Source: Cercis canadensis
Lineage: Eukaryota; Streptophyta; Magnoliopsida; Fabales; Fabaceae
Assembly (NCBI GenBank): GCA_003255065.1
Contig: QAOA01003614.1
Coordinates: 180,967 to 244,966 of the forward strand
DNA: 64,000 nucleotides
Reading direction: 5' to 3'
This document shows positions 59,965 to 64,000 of this stretch, one piece after another. The notes beneath the pieces are model-generated. The model saw only the letters and a list, made by a program, of their open reading frames with translations. It had not been told where the DNA came from and searched no databases. The first letter of the stretch is position 1. Each line of letters opens with the position of its first letter. The translations under genes were made by a program, and so were the position numbers.

Positions 59965-62900
59965 TAGGCATATATGTTCAATTGCTTCTGCCTTCACCTC
60001 TTTACGAATTATCCCACATGCTATTGTTACTCTTCCAAATCACTGTCAGATACCTGTGCACTTTTATGGCGATCTGAAATTAAGTTCTAGGCTTATACTC
60101 AAGGATGTTCTTTTCGTCCCACAGTTCAAGTTCAACCTTCTTTCTATTAGTGCTCTTGTTTCTGCCAGTGCTTTTACTGTGAGTTTCTTTCCTGCACACT
60201 TTGTCAATCAGGAAGTCAGCAGCCAGAAGATGATTGGTAGGGGTGACAAGCATGAGGGACTCTACATCCTCAATACCAGTTGCTTGCATTCTGTTCCTAC
60301 TTCTTTCGTTAATAATGTGTCATTTCATACTTGGCCACCTTTCTTTTAAGCGTTTAGATAGCTTAAAGAGACACTTACACTATGATTCTTTTGGTGTACC
60401 TAAAACTCAACCATGGTATATCTGTCCTCTTGCTAAACAGTGACGTTTGTCTTTTGCATCTCACAATCATTTGTCTCAATTTCCTTTTGATTTAATCCAT
60501 TGTGATATATGGGGTCCTTACAAGGATTTTTCTTATCATGGACATAAATTTTTTCTCACTTTGGTTGATGACTGTACTCGGTTTACTTGGACTTTTATGC
60601 TCAAACACAAGAGTGATGTGAGTTATTTGATTCCCAAGTTCTTCAGAATGATTTCCACATAGTTTAATGCTAAAATTAAGCAATTCAGGTCTAATAATGC
60701 TCCAGAGTTGATGTTTAAGGATTTTTTCAGTGACAATGGTGTTCTACATCAGTTTTCTTGTGTTGAAAGACCTAAACAAAACTCTGTGGTAGAATGCAAG
60801 CATCAGCACCTCTTGAATATGGCCAGGGCTATTTTCTTCCAGTCCAAAGTTCCAGTGCAATTTTGGAGTGAGTGTATCCTTATTGCCATCTTCCTGATCA
60901 ACAAAACTCCCACACCACTCCTTCAGCATCGCACTCCTTTTGAGGTTCTCTATCAGCATACCCCTGACTACTCCAGATTTAGAGTCTTTGGCTGTCTTGC
61001 ATTTGCTTCTACCTTGGTGACTCATAGATCTAAGTTCCATCCTCGAGCTCGCACCTGCACCTTCCTTGGTTATCCTCCTGGCATGAAAGCCTATAAGCTG
61101 TATGATGTTATCACCAAGCAGGTTTTCATTTCCAGAGATGTTATTTTTCATGAAGATATTTTTCCTTATCACACAGTCACACCTTCAGAAACACTTGTTG
61201 ATCCTTTTCCGGATCTTGTTTTACCTCATCCCACTTTTAACCATCCCTCTCCATCACTTCCTGCTCCTTCTGACATTCCTCTGGATATTCCTTTATCTGA
61301 TCATTGTCTGAAGCATCCCCACTTCCCACCGAATTTGTGCCTATAGAATCTCCCCTCTCCACAGACTCTGTGCCTTCTGTTTCTTCTGTGATCCCTCTCA
61401 GAAAATCCAACCGTATCCACAAACCATCCTCTTACCTTCAACAATTTCATTGCAATCTTTTACAAGGGTCTCCTTCACCACCTTGTCCTACCCCTTATCC
61501 CCTTTCCAATTATATTTCTTATGAGGCATTGTCTCCTGTGCATAAGCATTTCACTATTCAAGTATCCAGCACCCTTGAACCTCAATTTTATCATGAAGCT
61601 ATCAAAAGTTCCCTTTGGCATGCTGCTATGCTTGATGAACTCGCTGCCATGGAATCAAACCACACCTGATCTATGACTCCTTTGCCTCATGGTCACCACA
61701 GTATTGGCTGTAAATGGATTTACAAGCTCAAACACAAGGCTAATGGCACTGTTGACAGATATAAAGCTCGTCTAGTAGCCAAAGGCTACACTCAGCAGGA
61801 AGGGTTGGACTATGTGGAGACCTTTTCTTCCTGTTGCTAAACTCATCATTGTCAAAGTGCTTCTTGCACTTGTTGCTTCTCAGAAATGGCACTTGATTCA
61901 ACTTGATGTCAATAATGCCTTCCTCAATGGTGATCTTTTTAAGGAAGTGTACATGGATCTTCCACTTAGCTACATTCCTAAACATCACTGCTTTCCTCAG
62001 GGGGAGAAACTGGTTTGCAAACTTCATAAATCTATCTATGGTCTCAAGCAAGCTTCTCGACAATGGTATTCTAAGTTTTCCATTGCTTTATTGAAGTTTG
62101 GTTTTGTACAATCGAAATCTGATTATTCCTTGTTCACTCGAGGTTCTGGTTCTCAATTTGTAGCATTACTGGTTTATGTTGATGATATTATCATCACTGG
62201 TCCATGTCTTTCTTCCATCAATGCTTTGAAAGGTTTTCTGCACACTCAGTTCAAGCTGAAGGACCTTGGTTGCCTCAAATTTTTCCTTGGCCTTGAAATC
62301 TCTAGGTCTACACAAGGCATTATTCTTTCCCAACGACAGTATACCTTACATCTTCTTGAAGACACAGGATATTTGGCTTGTAAACCAACCTCAGTCCCTA
62401 TGGATCCCAAACCTGATCTTAGTGCATCTCTTGGTGAGTTACTCCCTGATGCTACAATGTAAAGAAGACTTGTTGGTAGACTGTTATACCTTACCTTGTC
62501 AAGGCCTGACATCACCTTTGTTGTGCATAAACTCACTCAATTTCTTACTCAGCCTCGCTTACCCCATCTTCAAGCTGTCTACCATTTGCTTCGGTATCTT
62601 AAAGGAAAACCTGGCCAAGGTCTCCTATTTTCATCCTCTTCTTCCCTTCAATTTCGAGCTTACTCAGATGTTTTTGCCAAAGTCCAACTTAAAGCATTCT
62701 CTAATGCTGATTGGGGCACTTGTCCAGATACCAGGAGATCTGTTACTAGGTTTTGTATCTTCATTGGTGACTCTCTTGTCTCTTGGAAGGCTCAGAAGCA
62801 AACAACTGTCTCTCGATCCTCTGCTAAAGCTGAGTATCGAGCTCTTTCTTCCACTGCCAGTGAACTCACTTGGCTTCATCAACTCCTCAAAGACTTTCAA

Positions 62901-63001
62901 GTTGCTGGTACTTCTCCTGCTCTCCTCTTTTGTCATAATCAGGCTGCCATTCACATTGCCTCTAACCTCACATTCCATGAGAGGACTAAACACATTAGAT
63001 A
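59965..63001 (+). pseudogene. Copia pol, broken
   Basis: After the nested LTR: rest of protease and gag-pre-integrase (LKDVLFVPQFKFNLLSI at about 60100; HLSFKRLDSL, shifted frame), integrase (IHCDIWGP for the first Asp; the second Asp changed to Asn, SNNAPE, codon 60693-60695; VVECKHQH for the Glu), a long C-terminal integrase/linker region to 61346, reverse transcriptase (61812-62462, IYGLKQASRQWY, VYVDDIIITG) and RNase H (62496-63002, [11 protein letters not shown]). Stops or frameshifts near 60350, 60441, 60660, 61345, 61668, 62460 and 63000. Confidence 0.85.
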
Positions 63002-63172
63002 AATCGCCATTTTGTTCGAGATAAAGTCTCTTCTGGTTTCATTCGCCTCATGCCAATTCGATCTCAGCATCAACTTGCTGACATGTTCACAAACCCCTTC
63101 CCTCGTCCCTCCTGTTTCCTTTACTGTCCAAGATGGCTGTCAAGGACCTTTTCCTGCCACCTTGAGGGGGAG

Positions 63173-63396
63173 TATTAGAGTTACATGTAGTTTGTAATTA
63201 GTTAGGAGTTAATTGTAATCAGTTAGTAGTTAAGTTTCCTAATTTACCGGTTCTGTTACACCAGCTTTACCAACTTGCTATTTAAAGCACTAGTTAGCTT
63301 TTGTACGTAGACTAATTCATTGAATGAGAATTGATCCATTCTTCTCTTGTTTCTCTGCTTCCTTGCTTTCTTGTTTACACTTCTGCAAGCTCAATA
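63173..63396 (+). repeat. 3' LTR of the copia element (224 bp)
   Basis: Follows the polypurine tract TTGAGGGGGAG, starts TATTAGAG and ends CTCAATA. Its last part matches 57074-57207 closely. Both canonical ends are slightly mutated. Confidence 0.85.
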
Positions 63397-64000
63397 TACT
63401 CCATTTTCATATCTCACATAACCTTGATTTACACTTTGAAATAAGAAAAAACTGCATAGAGTAGTCTTTGTTAATTTAGTTCTGAGGCTTACTAAGGCAA
63501 TCTCCCTTGACATTTGTCACAATAAATGCTTAAGTGACTTCTATTTTGCTGATATGTCAGGAAAGATATTGCCAAGGCTTCAAGAGACTAAAATATGGTG
63601 ACATTATATGGGATATGGCAATGTGATGGGGTCATAGGACATATCATGATATTAATTAAAATCGTGTTAACATTTTTCTTTTGGTAGAGTTAACAACTTA
63701 ATTTAATGTAATACACATCATATTAGGAATTGAAGGTCAAACAGGGAGTTATAATGACAAATATCAGCAATGTGCCACAATTGAAAGATGTTGGAGAAAT
63801 TTTTTTTTAAAAAAAAGAAAACAGGTTTCAAAAACCAAAGAATGGTTGAACTTGGAAAAGCATGGTTTAAACAGGATTCTGGATGAGAAATGACAATATT
63901 AAATTAGAAAAGAATGAGATAGTGAACATACTATATTGTTTGGAGTTTATTTCTTGTTGCCTTCTTTACTACTGTTGCCTTACCTTTTACTTCTCTTGTT
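63397..64000. other. Non-coding region, nothing recognised
   Basis: AT-rich DNA with an A-run near 63800. No gene, repeat or RNA that I can support. Confidence 0.5.

Larger units (their letters stand above)
57074..63396 (+). mobile_element. Degenerate Ty1/copia element with a nested solo LTR
   Basis: A truncated 5' LTR (57074-57207) and a full 3' LTR (63173-63396, 224 bp) bound copia gag and pol in order on the plus strand. Without the 1422-bp nested insertion it is about 4.9 kb. Many stops and frameshifts show it is dead. No target duplication could be checked because the 5' LTR lacks its first part. Confidence 0.88.

Noticed and set aside
1..64000. tRNA, rRNA, CRISPR arrays or bacterial-type systems
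   Set aside because: No cloverleaf, rRNA core sequence or regular short spaced repeats of that kind were recognised by eye. The initiator-tRNA-like stretches are retrotransposon primer sites.

Overview
The window is plant nuclear DNA, almost certainly from a eudicot and probably a woody, outcrossing one. It is AT-rich and intron-bearing. It holds a caffeic-acid-type O-methyltransferase gene, G-type lectin receptor kinases, and many plant transposons (Ty1/copia, Gypsy-like LTRs, CACTA, Mutator-like MITEs, a LINE/SINE-like insert). No bacterial operons, CRISPR arrays or organelle genes were seen. The species cannot be named from the sequence. The draft assembly leaves visible scars: five single-N joins (12530, 16916, 17874, 23925, 33781) and one 994-base gap (42816-43809).

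Layout. 1-1802: non-coding DNA ending in a CACTA-type right terminus. 1803-13345: a Gypsy-like LTR split by a complete but degenerate copia element of SIRE-like layout on the minus strand (2179-12316, perfect 5-bp target duplication), carrying a third ORF beyond pol. 14336-16191: four-exon O-methyltransferase gene (minus) with a one-base frameshift in exon 1; a decayed copy of its last exon lies at about 18.6-19.2 kb. 19881-30762: CACTA element(s) with TNP2-like transposase remains; about 4 kb is present twice, on the two sides of a single N. 33481-41714: a ruined G-type lectin receptor kinase gene, hit by a LINE/SINE-like insert and a copia element (35894-41110). 45795-48832: its apparently intact sister gene, seven exons, 819 codons. 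49.6-54.6 kb: copies of a non-coding block that recurs beside the kinases, MITEs, a promoter-like 20-bp tandem array and two exon relics of a MATE transporter. 56190-63396: a CACTA left end, a small GGTTCGG-type MITE and a degenerate copia element whose protease region is split by a 1.4-kb solo LTR.

The only genes likely to matter to the plant are the intact receptor kinase (predicted plasma-membrane protein) and, if its frameshift is a sequencing error, the O-methyltransferase. The rest is transposons and their damage. The nesting, target duplications and paired intact/broken copies let the order of several events be read. I found no convincing new molecular system. The best leads are the SIRE-like third ORF, the 20-bp repeat array with GCN4-like motifs, the shared terminal motif of the CACTA family, and the sign that several apparent duplications are assembly artefacts.
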